64,000 bases of DNA from Bradyrhizobium xenonodulans. GTDB taxonomy: Bacteria; Pseudomonadota; Alphaproteobacteria; Rhizobiales; Xanthobacteraceae. The stretch lies in assembly GCF_027594865.1 (NCBI RefSeq), contig NZ_CP089391.1, positions 5,052,501-5,116,500 of the forward strand, given 5' to 3'. The translations under genes were made by a program, and so were the position numbers. The notes under the pieces were generated by a model. It saw only the letters and a program-made list of their open reading frames with translations. It did no database searches and was not told the DNA's origin. Shown one piece after another: positions 38,344-46,944 of this stretch (its first letter is position 1; every line of letters starts with the position of its first letter).

Positions 38344-38376
38344 TGCACAAGGTTATACCGGGTGGGCGCGGCCTGC

Positions 38377-38403
38377 AATATCGCAGCTACCCGCTGCAAT
38401 ATT
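38377..38403. promoter_or_regulatory. Inverted repeat, likely LysR operator
   Basis: AATATCGCAGC-TACCC-GCTGCAATATT, 11-base arms with one mismatch. It is centred between the LysR gene and the hydrolase gene, 34 bases upstream of the regulator start. Confidence 0.65.
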
Positions 38404-38470
38404 CCTGCATATCGGCAGGCATTTCCGGAGCTATGTTTGTCAGGCCTTTTGCCCGGAGATTTCCAAGTCC

Positions 38471-39064
38471 ATGACGACCGCAAAGACCTTGCTGCAGCTT
38501 GCCGGTGCCGATCTCAACCCGCCACGTCTCGGCGACGCCGCGCTGGTGCTGATCGACATCCAGAACGAATATCTCGCAGGCCCTCTCGCCTTGCCCGACG
38601 CCCGGCCCGCGATCGCGCGGGCGGCCGCGCTGCTGGCGCGGGCACGCGAGAGCGGAGCCGCGATCATCCATATCGCCCATCGCGGCAAGCAAGGCAGCCT
38701 GTTCGATCGCGGCGCCGACCGCGGCGCCATCGTCGCCGAGCTAAGCCCCCGCGCCGGCGAGCTCGTGATCGAGAAGGAGCTGCCGAATGCGTTTGCCGGC
38801 ACTGATTTGCAGACGCGCCTTGCCGCAACCGAGACGAAGAACATCGTGCTGGCCGGCTTCATGACGCATATGTGCGTCTCCTCCACCGCCCGTGCCGCAC
38901 TCGACCTCGGCTTTCGCACGACGATCGACGCCGACGCCTGCGCCACGCGCGACCTGCCGGATGGCCGCGGCGGCACGCTGGACGCACGGACCATCCACGA
39001 GGTTGCACTCGCCGAGCTATCCGACCGCTTCGCGATCATCGCGCGCGGCGATGCGCTGAAATAA
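38471..39064 (+). CDS. Isochorismatase-family cysteine hydrolase
   Basis: A 197-residue protein with the family triad visible: Asp29 (LIDIQNEY), Lys102 (IEKELPNAF) and Cys135 (THMCVSS). It probably hydrolyses an amide, as nicotinamidase or carbamoylases do, or another small substrate. ATG 38471 fits the family; the frame extends upstream through the operator region and is rejected. The GST-like gene follows 12 bases later, so both form an operon controlled by the divergent LysR. Confidence 0.9.
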   Translation: MTTAKTLLQLAGADLNPPRLGDAALVLIDIQNEYLAGPLALPDARPAIARAAALLARARESGAAIIHIAHRGKQGSLFDRGADRGAIVAELSPRAGELVIEKELPNAFAGTDLQTRLAATETKNIVLAGFMTHMCVSSTARAALDLGFRTTIDADACATRDLPDGRGGTLDARTIHEVALAELSDRFAIIARGDALK

Positions 39065-39076
39065 CGGAGCAACGCG

Positions 39077-39706
39077 ATGCTGCAACTCTATTTCTCGCCG
39101 ATGGCCTGCTCGCTTGCGAGCCGCATCGCGCTGATGGAAGCCGGTATCGAAGCTCGCTATCATCAGGTGCATCTCTGGACCAAGCAGGTCGCGGACGACA
39201 GCAGCGATTTCCGCGACGTGTCGCCGAACGGCGCGGTGCCGGTCCTGGTGCTGGAGAACGGCGAACGACTGACCGAAAGCGCGGCGATATTGCAATACAT
39301 CGCCGATGCGAAGCCGGAGGCAGGCCTTGCGCCGCGGTTCGGCGATCCCGACCGCTACCGTCTCCAGGAATGGCTGAGCTTCACCGGTGCCGAGATCCAC
39401 AAGGCGTTCCTGTTCCCGACCTTCTGGTACAAGGATGACGGCTCGCTCGCCAAGCCGCGCGCAAGGATCGCACAGACGTTGTCGGTGCCATCGGCGCATC
39501 TTGCGGACCGTGAATTCCTCGTCGGTGACCGCTTCACCGTCACCGATGCGCACCTCACCTGGGCCTTGTTGCTGCTCCGTCCGGCGGGCGTCGACATCAG
39601 GCAATGGCCGTCATTGTCGGCCTATCTCGAGCGCATGCAGGCGCGCCCCGCAGTGCGGGAGGCGATTGCGACCGAGATGGCGCTGCGCAAAACCCTGGCG
39701 GCGTGA
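39077..39706 (+). CDS. Glutathione S-transferase family protein
   Basis: A 209-residue GST. The N-terminal thioredoxin-like half starts MLQLYFSPMACSLASRIALMEAGI, with Ser/Cys catalytic candidates around residues 10-14. NGAVPVLVLENGE near 55-67 is the glutathione-binding region with TESAAI after it. The helical C-terminal half has the N-capping-type VGDRFTVTDAHL near 150. It lies downstream of the isochorismatase-family gene in a probable operon. Its electrophilic substrate is unknown. Confidence 0.92.
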   Translation: MLQLYFSPMACSLASRIALMEAGIEARYHQVHLWTKQVADDSSDFRDVSPNGAVPVLVLENGERLTESAAILQYIADAKPEAGLAPRFGDPDRYRLQEWLSFTGAEIHKAFLFPTFWYKDDGSLAKPRARIAQTLSVPSAHLADREFLVGDRFTVTDAHLTWALLLLRPAGVDIRQWPSLSAYLERMQARPAVREAIATEMALRKTLAA

Positions 39707-39815
39707 CAGGATGCCACGGCCGCCAAATCTGACGGTTCCACGGCAAGGGCATTGATGCCGGCGCGGCATGCGCTAATCTCCGGGGATATTTTTCGATTTT
39801 CCCCGGACGGTTTTC

Positions 39816-41168
39816 ATGCGCGCTCTTTCCAGATTTTATGTGCCCGGAATCTGCCTGCCTCTCCTCGCCTGCTGGCTTGGCCTTGGTCCCGCATCGGCGG
39901 ACACGCGCGTCGCGCTGGTGATCGGCAACGGCGCCTATGTCTCGACGGCGCAGCTTCCCAACCCGTCGCACGATGCCGAGGACGTCGCGGCCTCGCTCAG
40001 GCGCAGCGGCTTCGAGGTGATCCAGGGCATCGATCTGCGTCAGGCCGACATGCAGGACCTGACCATCCGCTTCGCCCGCGCCGCAAGCAAGGCCGATGTC
40101 GCCATGTTCTATTACAGCGGCCATGCGATGCAGTACAACGGCGTCAACTATCTGATGCCTGTCGATGCCGCGCTCGCCGATGAAGCCGACCTGAAACGCT
40201 TCGTGCGGGTCGACGACATCGTGAACGACCTGCAGCAGGCCAAGAATTTGCGCATCCTCGTGCTCGATTCCTGCCGCGACAATCCGCTGGCGGACATGCT
40301 CAAGCGCTCCGCGACGCGCGCCGCCTCGGTCGGGCGCGGCTTGTCGAAGGTCGAGGCGCCGCGCGGCACGATCGTGTCGTTCTCGACGCAATCAGGGCAG
40401 ACCGCGGCCGACGGCACCGGCCGCAACAGCCCCTATACGACCGCGTTCCTGAAGCACATCGAGGAGCCGCAGGAAATCGGCGACGTCTTTCGCGACATCA
40501 GCAGCGACGTCTATGATTCCAGCGGCAAGTCCCAGCTGCCGGAGCTTTCACTGTCGATCATCGGCAAGTTTTATCTGAACGGTCCGGTGTCGGTCACGGT
40601 CGCCCCCGCAGCGCCGCAAGCCGCGCCCCGGGCCGACCCCTGCGCAGCCGCGGAAGCGCACTGGAAGGCCGCCGACGGCATCGGCACGCTGGCTGCTTTC
40701 GAGGATCATCTCGCGCGATTTCCAAATTGCATCTTCGCCACGCTCGCCAAGGCACGCGTTGAAGGCCTGAAGCAGAAGGTGGCGCTGGCGCCAGCCAACA
40801 ATGCCAAAGCCGGCGGCAGCAAGGATTTTGACGGCAACTGGGACGTGACCTTGAACTGCCAGGCCACCGGCAAGGCGCAGGGCTTTACCCGGCCCCTGGT
40901 CGCCACCGTGACCAACGGCGTGTTTCACGCCGAGGCGCAGGGCCCGGGCAACAACCTCAACCGGCTGGAGATCGATGGTCAGATCCCGGCGGACGGCAAG
41001 ACCACGCTGAGCGCACGCGGCACGACGGGCGCAAGCGCCTACACGCTCAACAACCTTGCCCCCGGCTCGCCTTACGCCTTTACGGTCGATGCGCAGTTCG
41101 ATCGCACCCGCGGCAGCGGCAAGCGCAACGAGGCCCGTGCCTGCAATCTGGTTTTCGTCAAACGCTGA
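39816..41168 (+). CDS. Secreted caspase-like (peptidase C14) protein with a C-terminal lectin-like region
   Basis: A 450-residue protein with an N-terminal signal (hydrophobic core 10-28, cleavage after ASA). A caspase-fold domain covers about 30-255: His103 in YYSGHAMQYNG and Cys153 in LDSCRDNPL form the catalytic dyad. A linker of Pro/Ala follows, then a segment of about 70 residues with Cys and WKAADGIGTLAAFEDHLARFPN. The last about 120 residues (FDGNWDVTLNCQATG onward) look like a beta-rich secreted domain that I do not recognise. Secreted caspase homologues are common in this genus but functions are unknown. Confidence 0.87.
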   Translation: MRALSRFYVPGICLPLLACWLGLGPASADTRVALVIGNGAYVSTAQLPNPSHDAEDVAASLRRSGFEVIQGIDLRQADMQDLTIRFARAASKADVAMFYYSGHAMQYNGVNYLMPVDAALADEADLKRFVRVDDIVNDLQQAKNLRILVLDSCRDNPLADMLKRSATRAASVGRGLSKVEAPRGTIVSFSTQSGQTAADGTGRNSPYTTAFLKHIEEPQEIGDVFRDISSDVYDSSGKSQLPELSLSIIGKFYLNGPVSVTVAPAAPQAAPRADPCAAAEAHWKAADGIGTLAAFEDHLARFPNCIFATLAKARVEGLKQKVALAPANNAKAGGSKDFDGNWDVTLNCQATGKAQGFTRPLVATVTNGVFHAEAQGPGNNLNRLEIDGQIPADGKTTLSARGTTGASAYTLNNLAPGSPYAFTVDAQFDRTRGSGKRNEARACNLVFVKR

Positions 41169-41200
41169 TCGTGCAGAAAGCGGCCGAGGCGCGCTGCGCC

Positions 41201-42364
41201 TCACTCCACCCGCGCCAGTACCGCGAGCTTGCGGATGCCCTTGTTGCGGTAGGCGTCTAGGAACGCGTAATAGTCCTTGAACGACACGCAGCCGTTGGAA
41301 TCGCCGTTCGGCCCGAGCATGAAGGTATGCGCGAGCAGGCCGTCGCGGCCGTAGATCGCGCTCTCGCCGCCGACCGGGGTCAGGCGCAGCGCCGGCACGC
41401 CGTGGAACAGCGCCTCGCGCGGCTTCAGCGTGTAGATGTGCGGCGGCGTCACGCCGCGCATGCGGGTGCGTTGCGAGCGCGGATCGTCGAGATTGGAGCC
41501 GAGGCCGGAATGCGCCTCGAGCCTGGTGCCGTCGGGCAGGTAAACCGTCTTGGCGGTGATGTCGTAGACCGCGGTGTCGCGCTCATAGGGCGGCGCGCCA
41601 CCGAGCATCGGGTTCTGCTCCTTCGGCGCGATCACACTGGCATCGGCGGAGGCGTAAGCGAGCAGCCCGCCGGACGGCTCACGCTTGCCCCAGAGCTTTT
41701 CCACCATCGACTGGCGCGGGCCGGTGATCGACATCACCGCGGCCTTGGCGCGATCGGCAAACGATTTTGGCTTCGCCTCAGGCGCCGGCACGATCTCGGC
41801 CGGATCGGCCGAGGCCAGCTGCACCTGAGCATCGGCGCCGCGCTTGCCCTTGGCTGCGTCGGCGATCTTCTCGGAGACCTTGGCCGCGGCCGGCTTCAGC
41901 ACTTCCGCAACCTTCGCGATCACGGTCGGCTTCGGCGCGTCCTTGGCGACAGCAACCTGAGTTGCGGGCGCGGCGCTCGCCGCATTCGAGGCAACGCCCT
42001 GCGTTGCAGCCGCGGCAAAGCGCTCGTTGAACATCTCGCGCGAGATGGGCGCTGCGACCTGGAGCCGGTCCGGCAGCAGTGCAAAGGTTTCCTTGATGGC
42101 CTCACCGGCCTCGCGCAGCGCCACCTTGGGCGCGCGCTTGATCACGGGCTCGTCGTAGCCAATGCTGCCGACGGTCGGATAGACGCTCGCGCCGAGGACG
42201 TTGGTGTAAACGGTCCAGCCGGCGCCCATCACGGCGCAGCCGATTGCCGCGGCGCCAAGCCAATTGGTCGTGGTCATTTTCCGGGAAGATTTCCGCGAAT
42301 TGTGCTTCGAGAAATTTTTGGACTTCCGTGCCGCGTTACTCTGCGCAGCGATACTCGTACTCAT
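41201..42364 (-). CDS. DUF2778 protein, L,D-transpeptidase/Tlde1-like
   Basis: A 387-residue protein with a membrane anchor near residues 34-56, a long Ala/Lys/Pro-rich linker, and a C-terminal DUF2778 domain. The last 120 residues contain an L,D-transpeptidase-like signature: His346 (HTFMLGPN) and Cys359 in SNGCVSF. Such domains act on peptidoglycan stem peptides in the periplasm. The basic start (MSTSIAAQSNAARKSKN) is cytoplasmic by topology. It converges with the caspase gene. A CtrA-type box lies about 110 bases upstream, hinting at cell-cycle timing. Confidence 0.85.
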   Translation of the reverse strand: MSTSIAAQSNAARKSKNFSKHNSRKSSRKMTTTNWLGAAAIGCAVMGAGWTVYTNVLGASVYPTVGSIGYDEPVIKRAPKVALREAGEAIKETFALLPDRLQVAAPISREMFNERFAAAATQGVASNAASAAPATQVAVAKDAPKPTVIAKVAEVLKPAAAKVSEKIADAAKGKRGADAQVQLASADPAEIVPAPEAKPKSFADRAKAAVMSITGPRQSMVEKLWGKREPSGGLLAYASADASVIAPKEQNPMLGGAPPYERDTAVYDITAKTVYLPDGTRLEAHSGLGSNLDDPRSQRTRMRGVTPPHIYTLKPREALFHGVPALRLTPVGGESAIYGRDGLLAHTFMLGPNGDSNGCVSFKDYYAFLDAYRNKGIRKLAVLARVE

Positions 42365-42473
42365 TCGCCTTGCGTCCAGGACGGTGTCACTCAGTCCCCC
42401 TTGAAGTGCCGCTGGTCACGATCCGGGAACAGCATCTCGCAGGAGGTCGGAGCGTCATTAAGGCGACTTTTAG

Positions 42474-42488
42474 TTAAATGCGGATTAA
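42474..42488. promoter_or_regulatory. CtrA-type binding box
   Basis: TTAA-N7-TTAA matches the core alphaproteobacterial CtrA consensus. It lies about 110 bases upstream of the DUF2778 gene, on its promoter side. Other TTAA or near-TTAA words surround it. Confidence 0.5.
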
Positions 42489-42871
42489 GTTCGGGCAGTT
42501 CCGAGGCAACTCGCCAAGGCTGTGCCATTTCGAGAAAAAAGCCCGCAGAACTACGGACTTAGACGCATCTGTTAACTATAATTCTCGGCCGGTTCAGCAC
42601 GGTCGGCGGACTTCTCCGGCCGCATCTCTAAACGCACCAACCAAGTCCTTTTCGTGGTCTTCAATACCCGGAAGATAGCGGGGAAGCGTTGCGTGAGGCT
42701 GGTGCGGCCGGGCATCCCTCGCCGCTCGCGAGCAGCTCACACACATCACGCACCCGGCACGGAGCGCTCACGCGGCACGGCGCCCTGACTGAAAGTTGAT
42801 CGCACCGGACTGGAAATGGCCGTGCCGAGAAAATAGCTGCGAGAGCGGCACTTTTCAGCAGCCTCTGCGTG

Positions 42872-42889
42872 TGATACGGTACCGTATCA
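42872..42889 (+). promoter_or_regulatory. 18-base perfect palindrome upstream of fecR-cyclase operon
   Basis: TGATACGGTACCGTATCA, with the last base 43 bases before the FecR-protein ATG at 42932. This resembles operators of TetR-type repressors. No regulator is adjacent; the TetR at 56297 has a different operator. Confidence 0.65.
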
Positions 42890-42931
42890 ACACCGCCTTG
42901 AACTGTGCCGAGCACGCATACGGAGGCTGGC

Positions 42932-43456
42932 ATGAGAGGGTTCGCGCGCGCAGGGTTTATTGCCCTGGCAGGATCGTTTCTGTTGATTGGATCTGCAGCT
43001 GCACAGCCTGCCGCCAATGCGGGCTGCACGGCAGCGCCGTCCGCCGCAGGCACGCAGGTGTGGCGCTGCGACAACGGCATCACGATCGTTGCCGAAAGCG
43101 GCGCCCGATTTGAACTTAAGGACGCCAACCGCGACGGACATATAGACTCCGTGGAGTTGAGCAGCAAAGCGCTGCTGGTCGAGGTGCCCAAGAGGCCCGG
43201 CGGCAATCCCTTCAAGGTGCTGACGCCGCAAGCGATCGCCGCCGTGCGCGGCACCAAATGGGCCGTCGATGTTGCCGAGGCAAAAACCTCCGTGTTCGTC
43301 GCCGACGGCCGTGTCGGCGTGACCCGCAGGGCTCGCGGACGCGGTGTCGTGCTAGGCCCCGGCGAAGGCGTCGATGTCGAGGCCGCCGGTCCGCTGACCG
43401 TCAAGACCTGGGGCCAGCCGCGCGTTGACGCGCTGATGGCAAGGCTCGGACAATAA
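42932..43456 (+). CDS. Secreted FecR-domain protein
   Basis: A 174-residue protein with a signal peptide (MRGFARAGFIALAGSFLL, cleavage near AAAQ) and a compact FecR fold, including LTPQAIAAVRGTKWAVDVAE and SVFVADGRVGVTRR, which are typical of FecR repeats. The ribosome site GGAGG lies just before ATG 42932. The downstream CHASE2-cyclase follows by 68 bases, so the pair is probably one unit in which the FecR protein signals to the cyclase sensor domain; this is an inference from co-occurrence. Confidence 0.88.
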   Translation: MRGFARAGFIALAGSFLLIGSAAAQPAANAGCTAAPSAAGTQVWRCDNGITIVAESGARFELKDANRDGHIDSVELSSKALLVEVPKRPGGNPFKVLTPQAIAAVRGTKWAVDVAEAKTSVFVADGRVGVTRRARGRGVVLGPGEGVDVEAAGPLTVKTWGQPRVDALMARLGQ

Positions 43457-43524
43457 ACAATGGGCTTGGCCAATAAGGCTGGGCCACCAAGGCCCGGACA
43501 ACAAGATTTGGAAGATCGAGAAGA

Positions 43525-45429
43525 TTGCAAAACGACCGCATGAGTAGCCGACGCGTTCAGATCCTGGTGGCGCTCGTCCTCACCGCGCTGTGGGGCGCCG
43601 GCATCTATGCCGGCCACGCCAACGGTCATCTGCGCTTTCTCGATCGGCTCGAGGCAACGCTGACGGACTGGCGGACGCAGGTCCGCGGCGTGCAGCATCC
43701 CCCCGATCTCGTCACCATCGTCGCGATCGACGATACCGTCATCAAGCGTGGCGGCAGCTATCCGCTGCCGCGCGCCGATCTCGCCCGCGTGGTCGACACC
43801 ATCGTGCAGTTCAAGCCAAAGGTGGTCGCGATCGACCTGCTGTTGGTCGATCGCAGCGCCGCGATCGGCGACGCAACGCTCGCCAACACGCTCGCCACCG
43901 GCCCGATGGTGCTCGCCGCCGCGGCGATCTTTCCGTCCGCCAGCGAGACCGTGAAGCCGAGCAGCCAGGGCCCCCTCGCCGTCCTGCCGCAGGCCGAGCG
44001 CTTCCTGCTGCCGTTGCCGGCGTTCGCCGACCACGCCGAGGTCGGCGTCGTCAACGTCGCTACGGGGCAATCAGGCTCGCCGCTGTCGGTGCCGATGCTG
44101 TTCCGCACGCGCGACAAGGTCGAGCTGTCGTTCCCCTTGCGCGTCGCAACGCGCGCGCTCGACAAGCCGCTGACGATCGCGCCGGATCATCTGATGCTGG
44201 GCGAGCGCGCGGTGCCGACCGACACCGACTTCGCGCTGCCGATCACCTATTACGGCCCGCGCAGGACCATCCGCACCGTCAGCGCGCAGAGCATCTTCGA
44301 CGGCACGCTCAATCGCGCGGCGATCGAGAACCGGATCGTCGTGATCGGCGCCTCGGTCGCGGGCGGCGGCGACTTCTATCCGACGCCATTCGATTCCCTG
44401 ATGCCCGGCGTCGAGGTGGTCTCGACCGCGATCACCCATCTCGTCGCAGGCGACGGCATCGTGCGCGACCGCAAGGTCCACATCGCCGACGCGCTCACCG
44501 CAATCCTGTTGCCGCTGCTGCTGGTGGGCCTGCTCGCGTGGCGACGCAGCGCGCCCGGCATCATAGCGGCCGCCGCGGTGATGATGGCTTGGGCCGGGCT
44601 CAATTTGTTCGCGTTCACGCATGGCGTCTGGCTGAATGCGGCGACCACGCTCGCGGCCGCTGTGCCTCCCGTCGTGGTCTTTGCCGGCGTGCAATTGTGG
44701 GCAGGAGGCCGCCGCACGCAATATCTCGCCGCCAAGAGCCGCTCCCTCGCGCAATTCCAGGCGCCCGCCGTGCAGGAATGGCTGGCGCGCGATCCGAATT
44801 TCCTGTCCAAGCCGGTCCGGCAGGACGGTGCCGCCGTGTTCATCGACCTCTCCGGCTTCACGGCGCTCAGCGAGAAGATCGATCCGGACAAGCTCCAGGA
44901 CATCCTCGAGGCGTTCCATGTGCTGATCGACAAGACCGCGGTCGATTGCGGCGGCATGATCACCAGCTTTCTCGGCGATGGCGCGATGATCCTGTTCGGC
45001 CTGCCGGGCGCAATGCCCGATGACGCAGCGCGCGCGCTGAAATGTTCGATCGAGCTGCACCGCGGTGCCGAGCGCTGGATCGCGTCACTGCCACCCGAGA
45101 TCGGCAGCCGGCTTGGTTTCAAGATCGGCGCGCATTTCGGTCCGATCGTCGCCTCCCGCCTCGGCGAGAGCCACCAGCACATCACGGCCAACGGCGACAC
45201 CGTCAACGTCGCGAGCCGGCTGATGGAGGTCGCCGCCCAGAACAATGCGCGGCTCGCGCTGACCGATACGTTGCTGGATGCGGCAGACTTCCAAGACGCT
45301 CCCGACGGCGTGCTGAAGGGCCCCCTGCTCACGCAGGTCCGCGGTCGCGCCGGCATCGTGACGGTCTGGTTCTGGCGGGATCAGAACGGACCGAGCCAGG
45401 CTACCGCCAGGGCCGAGATGATCGACTGA
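43525..45429 (+). CDS. CHASE2-domain adenylate/guanylate cyclase
   Basis: A 634-residue membrane receptor cyclase. A first helix near 12-30, a periplasmic CHASE2 domain about 40-315, three more helices (about 318-390), and a class III cyclase domain at about 430-610. Metal Asp residues are in FIDLSGFTALSEKID and GDGAMILFG; the GDTVNVASR block has the transition-state Asn and Arg. TTG 43525 has GAGAAGA upstream; ATG 43540 is the alternative. The cytoplasmic product is probably cAMP. It likely works with the preceding FecR protein. Confidence 0.9.
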   Translation: MQNDRMSSRRVQILVALVLTALWGAGIYAGHANGHLRFLDRLEATLTDWRTQVRGVQHPPDLVTIVAIDDTVIKRGGSYPLPRADLARVVDTIVQFKPKVVAIDLLLVDRSAAIGDATLANTLATGPMVLAAAAIFPSASETVKPSSQGPLAVLPQAERFLLPLPAFADHAEVGVVNVATGQSGSPLSVPMLFRTRDKVELSFPLRVATRALDKPLTIAPDHLMLGERAVPTDTDFALPITYYGPRRTIRTVSAQSIFDGTLNRAAIENRIVVIGASVAGGGDFYPTPFDSLMPGVEVVSTAITHLVAGDGIVRDRKVHIADALTAILLPLLLVGLLAWRRSAPGIIAAAAVMMAWAGLNLFAFTHGVWLNAATTLAAAVPPVVVFAGVQLWAGGRRTQYLAAKSRSLAQFQAPAVQEWLARDPNFLSKPVRQDGAAVFIDLSGFTALSEKIDPDKLQDILEAFHVLIDKTAVDCGGMITSFLGDGAMILFGLPGAMPDDAARALKCSIELHRGAERWIASLPPEIGSRLGFKIGAHFGPIVASRLGESHQHITANGDTVNVASRLMEVAAQNNARLALTDTLLDAADFQDAPDGVLKGPLLTQVRGRAGIVTVWFWRDQNGPSQATARAEMID

Positions 45430-45435
45430 GGCCCG

Positions 45436-46938
45436 CTACCGCGCTTCCGGCGGCGGCGAGTGGTCGAGCACATCGCCCTTGGCGCCTTCGAGCAGATCGA
45501 TGCCGTAGGTCTCGACCACGAGCGGGCCGCGCTTGCGCTGCAATTGGACGATTTCCGTCACCTGGGCAAAGAGGTCCTTGAGGGCGGGATGGCCGTCCGG
45601 GCGCAGCTCGTCGACATAGATCAGCTTGCCGGCAAGCAACTTCGGATCAGGTTCGGGCATGTTGACCCAGCGGATGCGCTGGTTCTGCTGCGCCACGCAG
45701 GTGCCGCGCGGCAGGTAGAACGCGAGCCAGCCGGTGGTGCCGTAGTCCGGCGCCAGCACGCAGGTCGCGCCATTGCGCGCGCGCACGGCATCGATCTCGG
45801 CGGCGAGCTCGGACCAGCCGACGCCAACGCTGCGCACGGTCGCATCGCGGCGATAGCCCGACAGCCAGCCGGTATTGGCCTGCACGATCAGCGCGGCAAA
45901 CATCACGATGCCCGTTGGTGCGGCCCAGCGCAGGCAGAAATCGACCAGGCGGCGCGCGCGCGGCTTCCATTGTGCCAGATTGGCGGCGGCCGCGGCGGCG
46001 ACGACGAAGGGCGGATAGACCGGCGCGAACCAGTTGGCCTCGACGCGGGCATGCAGCGAATGCCAGACGAAATAGGCGACGATGGTCCAGAACATCGTCT
46101 CGATCAGCGCGCGCGAGGCCAGCGCGCCAGCCCTGTGCCAAGTCAGCGCGTGCAGACCCATCGCACCGAGGATGAAGACCAGCGGGGTCGCGAACGCGAT
46201 CTGGGTCGGGATCAGCTCGGCGATGAAGACCGGACGGAAGTCTTCGATCTTCGCGCGCCCGAGCTGCTTTGCGAACGAGACCCATTGATGATCTGCGTTC
46301 CAGAGAATCACCGGCGAGAACAGCGCGAGCGCAACGAGGCCGCCGAGATACGGCCAGGGCGAGAGGAACCAGGACCTGAGCTTTGGCACGGAAGCGAGCC
46401 AGATCAGGATCGCAGCGCCAAAGAACATCGCCGTGTATTTCGACAGCAGCGCCGCGCCGACCGCCGCGCCGACGGCGAGCCACCAGACACCGCGGCCGGT
46501 CTCCAGCACTTTTGCGAGGAAGAGCAGCACGAAGCTGGAGGCGACCAGCAGCGGTGCATCCGGCGTGACGATCAGCGTGCCGACGGAGGCCATCATCGTC
46601 ACGTTGAGCAGGATGGCGCTGGTTGCGGCGAGCCGTGCGCCGCCGAACAGGATCGCGGCGGAGCGATAGACCGCATAGCTCATCGGCAGCGCGAGCAGGA
46701 TCGAGACGAGGCGAACGCCGAGCTCGGTGTCGCCGGCGATCATGGTCCCGGCGCGGATCACATAGGCGACCATCGGCGGGTGGTCGTAATAGCCCCCGGC
46801 GAGGTTCTTCGACCACATCCAGTAATAGGCTTCGTCGAAAGTGATCGGCGTGAACGCGGCCGCGACGAGGCGCAGAGCCACCAGCGCAAGAATCACCAGC
46901 GCCGTATTGCGGACGATCCGCGCGTCAGCTCCGCCCAT
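45436..46938 (-). CDS. GT39/ArnT-like membrane glycosyltransferase (second copy)
   Basis: A 500-residue protein with many membrane helices. DEAYYW (35-40) and DHPP (52-55) in the first periplasmic loop are canonical for PMT_2/ArnT-type enzymes, which transfer a sugar from a polyprenyl-phosphate donor. A C-terminal soluble part of about 130 residues follows. It lies six bases after the GT2-GtrA gene on the same strand. That gene would make the polyprenyl-linked sugar used by this one, a coherent two-step system. It converges with the cyclase at 45429, only six bases from its stop. Confidence 0.9.
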   Translation of the reverse strand: MGGADARIVRNTALVILALVALRLVAAAFTPITFDEAYYWMWSKNLAGGYYDHPPMVAYVIRAGTMIAGDTELGVRLVSILLALPMSYAVYRSAAILFGGARLAATSAILLNVTMMASVGTLIVTPDAPLLVASSFVLLFLAKVLETGRGVWWLAVGAAVGAALLSKYTAMFFGAAILIWLASVPKLRSWFLSPWPYLGGLVALALFSPVILWNADHQWVSFAKQLGRAKIEDFRPVFIAELIPTQIAFATPLVFILGAMGLHALTWHRAGALASRALIETMFWTIVAYFVWHSLHARVEANWFAPVYPPFVVAAAAAANLAQWKPRARRLVDFCLRWAAPTGIVMFAALIVQANTGWLSGYRRDATVRSVGVGWSELAAEIDAVRARNGATCVLAPDYGTTGWLAFYLPRGTCVAQQNQRIRWVNMPEPDPKLLAGKLIYVDELRPDGHPALKDLFAQVTEIVQLQRKRGPLVVETYGIDLLEGAKGDVLDHSPPPEAR

Positions 46939-46944
46939 CTCGCG

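Larger units (their letters stand above)
42365..42931. other. 567-base intergenic region with regulatory signals, no gene seen
   Basis: No supported coding frame. The region contains a CtrA-type box (42474-42488), a perfect TATAAT (42577-42582) about 350 bases upstream of fecR, and an 18-base palindrome (42872-42889). Frames such as one at 42478 (66 codons) are short, without a ribosome site, and are not called. Confidence 0.5.

Noticed and set aside
42478..42678. 66-codon open frame in the region before fecR
   Set aside because: No ribosome site, no domain and no codon bias like neighbours; it covers a region with regulatory sites.
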